Shown: one piece after another, positions 38,857 through 50,698 of the stretch
Position numbering within the stretch: position 1 is the first letter of the stretch
How the letters are laid out: each line of letters opens with the position of its first letter
Assembly (NCBI GenBank): GCA_030760725.1
Contig: JASWHV010000019.1
Coordinates: 33,607,944 to 33,671,943 of the forward strand
Source: Neostapfia colusana
Taxonomy: Eukaryota; Streptophyta; Magnoliopsida; Poales; Poaceae
Direction of reading: 5' to 3'
DNA: 64,000 bases
Notes under the pieces: generated by a model
Database searches by the model: none
What the model was told of the DNA's origin: nothing
Seen by the model: only the letters and a program-made list of their open reading frames with translations
Made by a program: the position numbers and the translations under genes

Positions 38857-39086
38857 CGAGTTTAGGGATTGGTTTATTCAGAGCGGTTCAAGAATAGAAA
38901 CAATGAGGAAAGTTCACACATAAGAAATGGAGACCGGGCAGGGAGGTTTAGATGCAGCAGGCTGCGGACCGTGCGTGCATAGCCCTGCCTGTGTCAGTTA
39001 AGGCCCGTCTGTGCTTGGCCCTGTTGGACAAGTTTGAGTTGTCTACCGGGCGCATACTAGCTATATGGGACCTAGGAAACCGATAA

Positions 39087-39605
39087 TTCCTTACCCCAAT
39101 GACATGTGGGCCCTATACCTCATTTTCCTCTCAAGAATATCTCCTCAAGTTAATCCTCCCAATTCCACAATTCTGAGTTTGAAAGGTGGGCTAGAATTTG
39201 AATTCTCCAAATTCAGTTTGAATTTGCATGACAAATTTGAATTTCGTTTGAGTTTGGGAAATGCTCCCATAATTCCTTTTTGGAGCCCACCCTAAAAATG
39301 TAAAGTTTGTCATCCACTTATTCCCAAATTTTCCAACACTAGGGCTGCATGGTTATTCAAAGTTTTGGCCACCATTTGTGTGAACTTTGAATTTCAAATC
39401 TGATTTTTTAAACTTGCATGCAAGGGTGTATTTAAATCCTTATTGGTTCAACATTTTCTAATGAAGATGTGAACCTCATTTTGGACAATCATCCATGTAT
39501 CACTTAGCAAGAAGAAAAGTTTTAACAAGTCCCATTTTTCCTTTCTTTGCCACACATATGAATTCAAACCTCAGTTTTATTCATACACATTTTTGGGACT
39601 TTTAC
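39087..39605 (-). repeat. Inverted LTR-start block inside Gy6 5' LTR
   Basis: Read on minus from 39605 it starts TGTAAAAGTCCCAAAAATGT and runs about 520 bp to a GGGCCCACATGTCATTGG block, the same layout as the first 550-600 bp of the Gy6 and Gy8 3' LTRs. There is no PPT next to it, so it is not an element end in place. Confidence 0.7.
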
Positions 39606-39837
39606 ATGTTGCTGCCGGCAACTCGGAGTACGGGTGTACGTGTTGTGTAGTCCGGGCGTGTACTGATTCAAATCACCGTCGCTCGCAGTCATATGAGCAT
39701 ACTTGGTCACTGCGTCTTGACGTAGTAACAACTGAATGGTTTCTTTTGAACTTGATAAGGGTGTCATTTAACTTGTATTGGAACGATGCTTGCATTTGAT
39801 ATAGTGCTCATTAAACTTTACTTAACTTTGTGCAAGA

Positions 39838-39884
39838 AGCATCGCAACAAAGCGTTTCTTGTTTGATTGTGGAGTTGCGATGCT
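39838..39884 (+). promoter_or_regulatory. Constant-loop stem-loop, Gy6 5' LTR
   Basis: AGCATCGCAAC pairs with GTTGCGATGCT, 11 bp, loop of 25 nt containing GCGTTTCTTGTTTGATTG. About 545 bp before the LTR end. The 3' LTR copy is 50103-50149. Confidence 0.65.
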
Positions 39885-40431
39885 GTTCAGCTCAAAGTCT
39901 TTAAGACAAGGCTTAAAAATCTGAAAGTTAAGGATCAACGTTAGGTGAGTCCTTTATGCAAATTCAGCTACCCTATTTCAATCCGTCGTGCATGTAGAGT
40001 TTCCTGTTTAGGAGATCAGTCTTGCTGAGCCTATGTGCTCACGCTTGCTATATGAGTGGTTTTGCAGGTTAACATCGATGCTAAGAAGAAGGTTGTCCGG
40101 TGAGACTTGGAGACTTCCGAGTCGTTTAACACATGGAGATCCCAGCCGCTGTTGTTGTCTTCGTGTTGCTAGCGAGAGGAGTCCGCGGGCTGGACCTCTT
40201 CTCGAGTGCTCTTTAGTTATTCGACGTGAGCTGTTTATAGTCTTCCGCAGTAGCTACTTGATGTAAACTATTTGCAAAGAAAAACTTGTAAGCTTCCGCT
40301 ATTGTTTTATGTAATACATTGTTTCTTATATATGTGCTGTTGGGTGCCGCACAACACGGCAACACCCAATGCGATTCCCGGGCGAGTGGCACAGCCACGT
40401 GAGTGAACTGGGGGCATGGTCCCTCTCAGCG

Positions 40432-40443
40432 TGGTATCAGAGC
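40432..40443 (+). promoter_or_regulatory. Gy6 primer binding site
   Basis: TGGTATCAGAGC three bases after the LTR end (CTCA|GCG). Confidence 0.93.
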
Positions 40444-41959
40444 TGCATTGGTAATAGCACATGGAATAAGGATCGTATTACGACAAAAACTTAGTTACGG
40501 TGAGGATACGTACTTGGCCCACATAAGAACTACTATTAGCCTAATATGAAGGTGCCAACCTAACTTATTTGCTATGTCGGAAAATCGTGCATCTCGGGAC
40601 GTTTTATGTCTTGGGAAGGTGCACGTAAGCGCTGTCCACCAGTGCGCACAAGCTGAAGGGTGGAGCCCCACAGGTGGCAGGTAACCCGGCCCGCTTTAGT
40701 ATCCGCTACGACTCTTCATGTCGTTTGGGGTATTCGAGCAACGCCCTTTCCTGTCGTGCTACGGGAAAGTATGGGAGACCCCGTCACATGGTTAGTAACG
40801 TGAACACGTAGATTAAGACATGTTTGGCTTGAGAACACCTGTGCGAGTGATGATGGACGGGTGTATGAACTGTATTGGGATCGGGTTCGGTGTGCAGCCG
40901 AACCTGACGATTGTGTGTGACTAATGCAGGTTTAACCATGAAACTGTAGTACGAGTAGCACACGTTTGCGAGCGACCGTCTTAGTGCCACCTATGATACG
41001 TTATGCCGGTATAATCCGGTTAGGTTTTTGTTTTGGTGAGGCTACATAGTACCGACATATTTCTTATGGTGCATCCACACCGTACAAAACTTAATAACCT
41101 CTTTCCTATAAAGAAATGACTCATGATCTAACTTTCAACTAAAAATGAAAGTTTAAAACAAATATTAGTTACTGAACTCTTATTTTGAGCTAAGATTCAA
41201 ATGAGAGGATGATTAGGCTTCAAAGGTTTCAAAAACAGAGTGCTCTGTTTTTGGCAGGAATTCTTGCTGGAATTGGACAGATCAAAACTCTGAGTAGCTT
41301 TAACCAGTAGGGTGTATGATACAGTTATGGAAAAAATTTCAAGTGCTCTACATCTTCATTATAGACCTCCAGAGCAAAATCACACGTTAAATTGGTGGAA
41401 AGTCCAGTTGAAGGTAAACTTTCCAGAACCAGGACGGCAACAAAACCTCTCTGGACCTTTCTGTTTTTAAGCCATAACATTATATAGAAAAATCCTTGAG
41501 GAGCTTATGATATACCGTTGGAAATTTTATGAGATTTGCAACATTGTTGTAGTTCAAAGCTTGTTCAGATTCTTATTGTATTTGCATATACATCTGTGAT
41601 AAAATCAGCGAGATGCTGGCAAATTTTATCCAGGAATTTTCTCAAATTTGGAAAATCATAACTTTTGATGCAGAGATGATCTTATGGCATATGAATACTT
41701 GTTAGAAATATATTGATGTTAACTTTAACTTTGGTATTCAACTCGAGTTATGAAAATGCGGCTAACTAGATAAAAATCTGGAGTTAGTGCAAAAAGGTCT
41801 GTTCTGTACAGATAGGCTGGAAAGCTATGCCTACTCTAAGGAGTTGTGTAAACATGGATTTTGTTACTGCTTTCATAAAGTTTTGACATATTCATGTTTT
41901 CATTACTCTCACATACTGCTGAGTTCATGTTTAACTCATCTCAAATATATTTTTGCAGT
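40444..41959 (+). other. Gy6 leader with candidate intron 40930-41958
   Basis: No conserved frame. Donor-like CTAATGCAG|GTTTAACC (40929/40930), acceptor-like ATATATTTTTGCAG ending one base before the gag ATG. Predicted intron 1029 nt. CCGGTATAATCCGG lies near 41004. Confidence 0.6.
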
Positions 41960-42835
41960 ATGGTTCATACTCGCTCTAGGAGTACGGTCGGGAGTTCTCG
42001 CCGAGGCGGTGATGAATCTATTCCACCGACGGAACCACCATCCACAAGATGGATGGATCTTATCACTCGAGTTGCCTAGTATAACTAGGAGAACACTAGG
42101 CTACTCCAAGAAGAGACTCAATAGAACACATGCTTACTCCAAGCCTTGGTACAGCAAGGTGTACTCCAGAACACGCAATAAGTCGTTTCACCTCGGAACG
42201 CTTATCTGGATTTCTTGGTGACTCAACCACCAATCTTTACTGAATCTACCAAACCTGTGGAAGCAGATCAGTGGCTTCGTGTCACGGAGTCCAAATTCGG
42301 AGTATTCGAGTGTGATGAATATCAGAAGACCTTGTTTACTGCTCAGCAACTCCATAGAGCTGCCAGAAACTGGTGGGTTTACTATCTTGCCACCATTCCG
42401 GAGGGCCATCAAGCAACATGGAGTGAATTCTGTGAAGCCTTTCATTCTCGTCACATACCACTAGGTATTGTCAACGCAAAGCGGGAGGAATTTTTGGGCT
42501 TGAAGCAAGGGGACATGAGCGTCCTTGAGTATGTCAGAAGGTTTAATATTTTGGCCCAATATGCTCCCGAATATGTGGCGAAAGAAGAGGCACGGTGTGA
42601 CTTATTCTTCCATGGCCTGAGTGCCATATTACAGGAGAAGTTGGCCGTGCACAACAAAGGCAGTTACACCGACATGGTTGATGCGGCTCTCATCCAAGAG
42701 AAGCCAACACTTGAGTGGCAAGCAGAGAAGAGAAAAATGAGTGAGATCGAACAGGCCAGCACAAGTTATGTACCTCAGAAGTACCGTTTGGTGTATCAAA
42801 CGGAATCCGGTGAAAGATGGAGGCCACCTGTATGA
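41960..42835 (+). pseudogene. Gy6 gag
   Basis: ATG after the acceptor-like CAG: MVHTRSRSTVGSSRRGGDES. Two TAG stops in the 42077-42088 area and a TAG-rich frame follow. The intact part 42215-42835 reads VTQPPIFTESTKPVEADQWL, FTAQQLHRAARNWWVYYLAT, FHSRHIPLGIVNAKREEFLG, LEYVRRFNIL, DLFFHGLSAILQEKLAVHNK and YVPQKYRLVYQTESGERW. Typical gypsy gag of the retrotrans_gag type. It stops TGA (42833-42835), beyond which the zinc knuckle follows in another frame. Confidence 0.87.
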
Positions 42836-43540
42836 TCAACTCCTCAGAGGTTAATTGCTGGTAAGTACCACAACTTGCACCACCTCCACAGCAGCAGCAT
42901 CCGACGGTGGTTTGTGCTCCATCGCTGCAGCCACGTGTACCTAGCATCCAACTGTAAGTCAACGAAGAACCGGAGAGACATCCGTGTTTCACTTGTTGGC
43001 GTATGGGCCATTATGCTAGGCATTGTCTGGAGGGAATTCAAAGCTGTGGGTCGTCATATTTGCAATATTCAGACCCGGACCTAAATCTGCAGAAAGGAGG
43101 GCAGACAAGGGGCAGCATTCACTATACAGTGATTGATGATGTTCCGAAAGGAGAAGCCGCGTTAGCAGGGATGTTTTCTCTGAATCAGCTACCGGTTTTG
43201 ATTCTCTTTGATTCTGGTGCCACACACAATTTCATTAGCCAATCTTTTGTGGCTCAACATCAGCTCCAAACAGCTTATACAAAGAGGCAATACCTCATAT
43301 CTTCGCCAGGGGGCAGCAGTACCACAAGCGAGGTTGTCTCCCGAGCACCTCTTTGTTTGGGGGTAGAATGTACCCCACGACTCTCATTATTCTTGAGGGT
43401 CTGAAGATCGACATTATTTTGGGGATGTCGTGGTTGAATCACAACACGGCGGTTCTTAACATCAGCTCTAAGACCGTTGTGATCAACTCCCCACAGCATG
43501 GTCTTCATATATTAACTCTGGGCGCCAGATGGCAACAGAT
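42836..43540 (+). pseudogene. Gy6 zinc knuckle and protease
   Basis: HPCFTCWRMGHYARHC near 42984-43030 is the CCHC knuckle. Then IHYTVIDDVPKGEAALAGMF, LILFDSGATHNFISQSFVAQ (catalytic DSG), SSPGG and SRAPLCLG. A one-base shift near 43370 passes to TLIILEGLKIDIILGMSWLN. The block is colinear with Gy1 11059-11850. Confidence 0.87.
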
Positions 43541-44370
43541 TGCGATGGTGAACCACATGGAAGTTGTGAAGATAGAGGACATTCCGGTGGTACGTGAGTA
43601 TCCGGATGTGTTTCCTGATGATTTACCGGGCATGCCGCCCGAGTGAGACGTAGAGTTCAAGATTGAACTTATACCGGGAACAATATCGATATCACGAAGG
43701 CCGTACAAGATGGCACCCAATGAACTAGCAGAATTGAAGACATAGCTGAATGACCTAATGAGCAAGGGCTTTATATAGCAAAGTTCGTCAACTTGGGGTT
43801 GTTAAGCGTTGTTTGTCAAGAAGAAGGACGAAACACTATGGCTTTGTGTTGATTATCGTCCTCTTAACGCCGTGACCATCAAGAACAAGTATCCACTACC
43901 CCGCATTGATATGCTCTTCGATCAATTAGTGGGTGCTAAGATATTCTCGAAGATGGATCTTCGGTCCGGATATCACCAGATTAAAATCCGGGCAGAAGAT
44001 ATTCCAAAGACGGCATTTTCAACGAGATAGGGACTATATGAGTATCTCGTTATGTCTTTTGGTTCAACCAATGCCCTGGCACACTTTATGTACCTGATGA
44101 ATTCAGTGTTCATGCCGGAGTTGGATAAATTCGTCATGGTCTTCATCGACGATATATTGGTGTACTCCAAGTCAAAGGAAGAACATGCTGAACATCTGCA
44201 TATTGTGCTACAAAGATTACAAGATCATCAGCTCTATGCAAAATTTAGCAAGCGTGAATTCTGGATTGATCAAGTACCTTTTTCTCGGACATATTATTTC
44301 AGCGTAGGGCATCGCTGTAGATCCAAGTAAGATTATCCAAGTACAGAAATGGGAGTCACCAAAGTCTGTG
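43541..44370 (+). pseudogene. Gy6 reverse transcriptase
   Basis: Motifs: KIEDIPVVREYPDVFPDDLP, then TGA in place of W (43644-43646), MAPNELAELK, VKKKDETLWLCVDYRPLNAV, KYPLPRIDMLFDQLVGAKIF, KMDLRSGYHQIKIRAEDIPK, a TAG at FSTR*GLYEY (44028-44030), the catalytic VFIDDILVYS, then KFSKREFWI, and a frameshift near 44285. RT palm motifs are all present. Confidence 0.9.
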
Positions 44371-44940
44371 CATGAAATTCGTAGCTTCCTTGGTTTAGCG
44401 GGTTATTACCGGAGGTTCATTCTGGGCTTCTCTAAGATTGCTAAACTGATGACGGGATTATTAAAGAAGAATTCCATATTTGTGTGGGGTGCTGCGTGTG
44501 AACAAACCTTCAAGATTTTAGTAAAGCATCTCATAACATCCCCAGTTCTTGCTCAGCCGGATACGACGAAGCCATTCGACGTTTATTGTGATGCATCTGG
44601 CATCGGTCTTGGCTGCGTGCTGATGCAAGAAGGAAGAGTGGTCGCTTATGGATCTCGTCAACTCAGAAATCACGAGCAGCATTATCCAACTCATGATCTT
44701 GAGTTAGCTGCCGTGGTCCTTGCTTTGAAGATGTGGAGGCATTACTTGCTCGGAAATCTTGTACACCTCTACACCGACCACAAGAGCTTGAAATACATCT
44801 TCACTTAGCAAGAATTGAACATGAGGCAACGAAGATGGATAGAGCTCATTAAAGATTACGAATTTGAGATTCATTATCATCCGGGAAAGGCGAATGTGGT
44901 CGCGGATGCGCTCAGTCGTAAGACTCATTTCCACCACTTA
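44368..44940 (+). pseudogene. Gy6 RT connection and RNase H
   Basis: HEIRSFLGLAGYYRRFI, VWGAACEQTFKILVKHLITS, KPFDVYCDASGIGLGCVLMQ, YPTHDLELAAVVLALKMWRH, YTDHKSLKYIFT. A TAG at 44806-44808 follows (normally glutamine, FTQKEL), then MRQRRWIELIKDYEFEIHYH, PGKANVVADALSRKTH. RNase H is otherwise open. Confidence 0.9.
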
Positions 44941-46451
44941 ACCATTGCTGAAATGGATGATGAAGAACCAAGCCTCCATGTCATCCCGTATGGAGATCCC
45001 TACTTTCTTGCTTTCGTTCCTACCATCCGAGATGAGATCATTGAAGCTCAACAAAAAGACAAGGGAATGTCCCACATACGGCAGAGAATTGACAACGGAG
45101 AAATGAAATGCTTCTGGAAGGACGATGAAGGTACGTTGTGGTTCAATGGTCGGATAGTAGTACCCCGGGATATGGGACTACGGAAGAAAATTTTGGATGA
45201 AGCTCATTTGTCCAAATTTTCTATTCATCTGGGCTACAATAAGATGTACCAAGATCTCTGGAAGAAATTTTGGTGGACACGTATGAAACGTGAAGTTGCA
45301 AAGTATGTTTCAGAATGTGATACGTGTCAAAGAGTTAAGGCCGACCATGTGAAGAAGTCGGGCCTGTTTAAACCACTGCAAGTACCGGCATGGAAGTGGG
45401 AATACTTGAGTATGGACTTCATCGTTGGGTTGCCGATGACCTCCCACAACCATGATTCGATTTGGGTAATCGTTGACCAGTTAACCAAATCAGCACACTT
45501 CATCCCCGTGGATACCAGGTATAATGCAAAGCAGTATGCAGAGTTATACATAGCACATATCTTTGCTTCCACAGAGTTCCCCATACAATTGTGTCCGACA
45601 AAGGATCGCTGTTCTTAGCCCGTTTCTGGGAGCATCTACACGCATCCTATGGAACCAAACTGATTAGAAGCTCCACGTGTCACCCTTAAACCGATGGGCA
45701 AACTGAGAGGTTGAATCAAATACTGGAAGATATGCTAAGAGCATGTGACATCCACCACGCTAATAGCTGGGATGATCACTTACCGTTGGCGGAGTTCTCG
45801 TACAACAACGGTTATCAAACGCGCATCAAGATGGCACCATATGAAGCTCTATATGGCTGGAAGTGCCGTACACCATTGAATTGGTGCGAGTACGGTGAAC
45901 GAGTAACGTTCGGGGTTGATCTTGTCAATGAAGCCAAAGAGAGAGTTTGGATAATACAAGAGAACCTCAAAGCTGCCCAATCTCGTCAGAAAAGCTACAC
46001 AGACCAGAGGCGTCGACCGCTGCATTTCGATGTCGGAGAGAACGTCTATCTTCGTGTGTCTCCGATGAAAGGGATTCACCGGTTCGGTGTCAAGGGGAAA
46101 CTTGCTCCTCGATTCATCGGTCCATTTGCTATCATGGAGAAGTGCGGGACTATAGACTACCCGCTGGAACTACCAGCAAGCCTTGCCTGTATTCACGACA
46201 TATTTCACGTGTCCCAGCTGCGAAAGTGTCTCAAGTTTACCGCTGCTGTCCGCACCAAAGACATCGATGAGTTGAAGCCGGATCTCACATACACCGAGCA
46301 GCCTATTCAGATTATCGACGAAAAGACCCGGATCACCCAAAACCGGACTTTCAGATTTTACAAAGTCCTGTGGAGTAATCATACCCCGGAAGAGGTGACG
46401 TGGGGAAGTGAAAATTACATCCACAAGGATTATCCAGAACTTTTGTCATAA
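44941..46451 (+). pseudogene. Gy6 integrase with chromodomain-like C-terminus
   Basis: Zinc part: EAHLSKFSIHLGYNKMYQDL (H-x6-H) and KYVSECDTCQRVKADH. Core: MDFIVGLPMTSHNHDSIWVI, SAHFIPVDTRY, frameshift near 45565, then SDKGSLFLARF, CHP*TDGQTERL with TAA at 45687-45689, and LAEFSYNNGYQTRIKMAPYE. C-terminal: RVSPMKGIHRFGVKGKLAPR, FIGPFAIMEKCG, HDIFHVSQLRKCLKF, and the chromodomain-like EQPIQIIDEKTRITQNRTFR, FYKVLWSNH, EEVTWGSENY. Stop TAA at 46449-46451. Second half (45711-46451) is 246 codons open. Confidence 0.9.
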
Positions 46452-46510
46452 ACTTTGTAATTACCCTCCCATCTGGCTCTTCTTTTGTAATCTCGGGACG
46501 AGATTCCTTT

Positions 46511-46524
46511 TAAGGGGGGAGGAA
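46511..46524 (+). promoter_or_regulatory. Gy6 polypurine tract
   Basis: TAAGGGGGGAGGAA directly before TGTAAAAG, preceded by CTCGGGACGAGATTCC. Confidence 0.9.
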
Positions 46525-49500
46525 TGTAAAAGTCCCATAATATGAATACAAAGAAACTCATGTTTTGCACAAGTTTTTTACATATGTATGAAAAGTGGGA
46601 ATTGTTTAAACCTTTTCCATATGTGATAATACACATGAGAGATTTCTTCACACAAGTCAAGTATTTATTTGAAAACTTGGAAGCCAAAAGGGATTTGAAA
46701 CCAAGGTGGGAAGTTACCATATGTGTGAGAAAGCTAAATTAAGATTTTGGAACAAATTTGTTCAACTCAAAATTCAAATGAGGGCAACACAATGAATTTC
46801 AAACTATTGTGCTAAAATTCTCATTTGCAGCAGCCAAACAAATAATCAGATTTCATTATTCAATTCCTTAGGTCCAAATTAGTGGGTATGCAAAGTTTCA
46901 TGAATTTTTGAAATGTTTTGCAACTCATTTTCCAAAATGGACTTTAAATTGCTAAGAATTCAAATACCCATTTGAATTTGATGAAACTTGCCCAATTATC
47001 CAAATGCACATCAGATTGGAACTCCCACAATTTAATTTCATCATTTGTAAATTTTGGGAGATATTTTAGAGGACAAGAGGGAGCTATTGTGGGACCCACA
47101 TGCATTGAGGGAGTTAAGTTTGCAAAAGATCTTCAGTGGAGGGGGCAGTCTATGTTTTGCTTTGTTCAGTTGGTTCACTCGAGCGACCAGCACCGGGTGA
47201 CACCGAACGCCGCCGAAGCCACCTCCTCCTTAGTTTCCCTCACGCTGGCACTCCCTGGGCGACCTCTTTACTCTCAGCCGTGCTCTCCTTTGCCACAGCA
47301 CCGAAGGCACGACTCGGTTCTTTTCCCTACCGCAAGAAAACAACTGGGCCATTGCCTCTGCTCCCTCGATCCCTCGGCCACCCGCCAAACTTGCGTGCAA
47401 CCCTCGGCTGAGAAGCAAAACGGCACCACGGGACTCCCCATGACCTCCTCGCACCATCCCCACGTAAGCTCATCCTTCACAACCCGAGAACGCCGTGATT
47501 CCGCGGCGGCCGAAAGAAACCACAATGGGAGGCTCTCGTGGACAGCCTCACCCAGGGCTTGTCACAGTGGAACAAGACCTCCTCTGGACACGCAAGAACT
47601 TCCTAGAGCTCACTTCCGAAGCTTGAGACGAAAGTTTGATTGTCGACGGCGAATTTTGCAGTTTTCTTCCGGCTGGTGCAAAATTACCTTCGGGTAAGGA
47701 ACATTGAAATTCCCGTTTTATTCTTGTTTAGAGCCCACCAAATTGCACTCACATGACCTAGACTTGCTTAGCAACAATTATTCTTTGACACCCTAGCATG
47801 AAACCCACTGTGGACGGCGTATTTCCAATCTTCCCGACGGCGGCTATGGCAGGAAGCTTCGGGCGCATGACAAAAGCTATATTAGAGTCATTCCTGGGCC
47901 GTTTTGCCACCATGCAGAGCTTCTCTAGCGATCATGGATGCTGTAGGGACTTTCCATTGAGCATTTGGCAGGCTAGCACGTCAAGGCGTCGTCACCGATC
48001 TCTCCCCGAGCCGCCGCACCGTCGCGCGCTAGGTTGGAGCCGACGCCGGTGTGGGGAAATGCTACCAACGTGTTCAGCACGTGGGATAAGGGGCTAGTGG
48101 CGGGGAGCTTGGGATATGGCCGGAGTGTTGAAAACCGGCGACTCCGGCGAGCTTGGCGGCGTTATCGCGCTGGGACAGGAGGTAGACGAAGGAGGTGCCG
48201 GCCCCACACGTCAGTCGCACGTTAAACAGAGGTTGGATCTTCTGTGGGCTCGGATCGGGCTGTGGCTGCACGGGAATAGTTCTGTGGCCCCGTGTGGCTT
48301 TATCCCAGCACGGGACACGTGTTCCCTGGACCCACACGCAAGGTTTAAACATTTCCCCGCCTTAATTGGGTTAGATTCAGATTGAAAAAACTCTATCCAA
48401 ATATGCAACCCAATTTGTATGAAAGTCATTATTTAATTCCAGAAAATTCTTTAAATCTTTTCATAAAAAGAATTTTAGAGGGAGTTTGGTTTATCCAAGA
48501 ATCCTCAAATTTTGCCAAAATATTCTCTAGGGTGTTCCTGAACTCCTGTAAAAATTTCAGCTCATTCGGAGTTTATTTGACTAGGAGAATTCAGATTTCA
48601 GAAGAATACAGAAAACATTTTCAGAAAATTCCCAAAACATGGAAATTCAGTTCTGGGCAATTCTTCACTCAGAAAATCCTAGGACAATTCAGCAGTCTCC
48701 ATGAACTATAATTGAAATTGTAGTTCACTAAGATTGACATGAACATGGGTGTTACCTCAGAATTAATTCCTCTTTGCTTAATTACTTATAGAATTATTCT
48801 CAATAAACCACCCAATGAAAAGTGCTAATTTTTGGTCCAGATAAATTTCTTGTGACAAGTAACTCACATGAAACTTTTCAGCTCCATTGGAGCTCTGGAT
48901 CACCACTGTTCTGTTCAACCTCTTAAGGTGATCAACCCACAAGTGGGGAAAACATTTAGCACTTGATCCTATGGCTTAAACCCAACCCAAACCACTAGCA
49001 CCAGTGTCATTTTAAATTCTTAAACAGAGTTCCAGTTTTTAAACTTGTCATTAGAGCTTATTAGCCAAAGCTTTACAATTAAATACACATGCATATTCAT
49101 ATCATGTAGCATCTACTTGAGAACGTGTGAAGGAATTGAAGTGAAGATCAAGGAGGGAGGAAAGCAAGTGATCAAGCCTCAAGTGATCTTCACTAACTGT
49201 TTATATTAGTCACCTGCAAAACAGGCAAGTCCCGGTTTGCATTTGAACAGTTTTATAAAGTATTTCCATTTCTAGAGATCATAGCTTTGAACTGTTTGAT
49301 TGCATTAAGTCTAGTTGATAATGGAAACCAACTGCATGACCAGAAATGTCCTAGGAGAGAAAAGGTAGAATAGCACCTTCTCGAGTGGATTTGGCTACGC
49401 TAAATGTTAGTACGAAAGGTCCAGTAGAAGTCGAGTAGCAGAATCTACTCGGGAGTTAAGGGCTTGGTTTATTTGGAGCGGGTCAAGAATAGAAACAATG

Positions 49501-50698
49501 AGGAAAGTTGACACATAAGAAATGGAGACCGGACAGGGAGGTTTAGATGCAGCAGGCTGCGGACCGTGCGTGCATAGCCCTGCATGTGTCGGTTAAGGCC
49601 CATTCATGCTTGGCCCTGTTGGACAAGTTTGAGTTGTGTACCGGGCGCATACTGGCTATATGGGACCCAGGAAACCGATATACCTCGGGAGATTCACATT
49701 GGAACTTTTCTAACAGTCTTAGGCTTTCGGCATCAGGGTAGCAGTAGGTAACTCGCTCAAGAACATATCATTGCGCGTATGTACCTTGAGGGAGCTTGCA
49801 GACTCGGGGAAGTTAGACCGCGTCCGGTGTGGATGATCTTGGGAAAGGTGGCCGCGTACAACATCAGTCAAGGTTGCTGCCGGCAACTCGGAGTACGGGT
49901 GTACGTGTCGTGTAGTCCGGGCATGTACTGATTTGAATCACCGTCGCTCGCGGTCATATGAGCATACTTTCCCACTGCGTCTTGACGTAGTAACAACTGA
50001 ATGGTTTCTTTTGAACTTGATAAGGCTGTGATTTAAGTTGTATTGGAATCATGCTTGCATTAGATATAGTGCTCATTAAACTTTACTTCACTTTGTGCAA
50101 GAAGCATCGCAACAAAGCGTTTCTTGTTTGATTGTGGAGTTGCGATGCTGTTCAGCTCAAAGTCTTTATAATGAGGCTTAAAAATCTGAAAGTAAGGATC
50201 AACATTAGGCGAGTCCTTTATGCAAATTCAGCTATCCTATTTCAATCCGTCGTGCATGTAGAGTTTCTTGTTTAGGCGAGACGGATCAGTCTTGCTGGGC
50301 CTATGTGCTCACGCTTGCTATATGAGTGGTTTCGCAGGTTAACATCGATGCTAGGAAGAAGGTTGTCCGGTGAGACTCGGAGACTTCCGAGTCGTTTAAT
50401 ACATGTAGAACCGAGCCACTGCTGTTGTCTTCGTGTTGCTAGCGAGAGGAATCCGCGGGTTGGATCTCTTCTCGAGTGCTCTTTAGTTATTCAACGTAAT
50501 CTGTTTATAGACTTCCTCTGTAGCTACTTGATGTAAACTATTTGTAAAGAAAAACTTGTAAGCTTCCGCTATTGTTTTATGTAATACATTGTTCCTTATA
50601 TGTGTGCTGTTGGCTGCCGCACAACACGGCACCACCCAATGCGAGTTCTGGGCGAATGGCACGGCCCTGTGAGTGAACGGGCGGCATGGTCCCTCTCA
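46525..50698 (+). repeat. Gy6 3' LTR (4174 bp)
   Basis: TGTAAAAGTCCC start, GGTCCCTCTCA end. U3 to about 47090, GC-rich block 47095-48350 whose frames (for example 46972-47697) are not conserved, then AT-rich R/U5. CGAGTAG stem-loop 49432-49451, constant-loop 50103-50149, U5 stem-loop 50613-50633. No open exon A or B; the GGCAAGTCCCGGTTTGCAT boundary remains near 49226. Confidence 0.9.

Larger units (their letters stand above)
37753..40428 (+). repeat. Gy6 5' LTR, missing about 1.85 kb and with an inverted block
   Basis: Aligns to the 3' LTR from 48364 on. The first about 1.84 kb is absent and replaced by Gy5 RNase H sequence at 37752. The middle block 39087-39605 replaces the normal stretch (49677-49873 in the 3' LTR) by an inverted LTR start. 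Ends GGTCCCTCTCA at 40428. Holds CGAGTAG (38837-38856) and constant-loop (39838-39884) stem-loops, a U5 stem-loop (40342-40366), and a 12-bp inverted repeat (38544-38598). Confidence 0.85.
37753..50698 (+). mobile_element. Gy6: near-complete Ty3/gypsy chromovirus-type element
   Basis: Plus orientation: damaged 5' LTR 37753-40428, PBS, leader, gag 41960, protease, RT, RNase H, integrase with chromodomain to 46451, PPT, 3' LTR 46525-50698. The two LTRs are very alike where both exist, so they belong to one element or to very close relatives. All domains are present but interrupted by stops, mostly at sites readable as C to T or G to A changes. Confidence 0.9.

Noticed and set aside
46972..47697. 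241-codon plus-strand ORF in the Gy6 3' LTR
   Set aside because: Gy8 and Gy7 LTRs have no matching frame at this position; looks like open LTR sequence rather than a gene.
46525..50698. Gy6 3' LTR as the shared 5' LTR of Gy7
   Set aside because: Gy7's own 3' LTR is of another subfamily (exons A and B present, different U3), and the PBS is missing at the junction.
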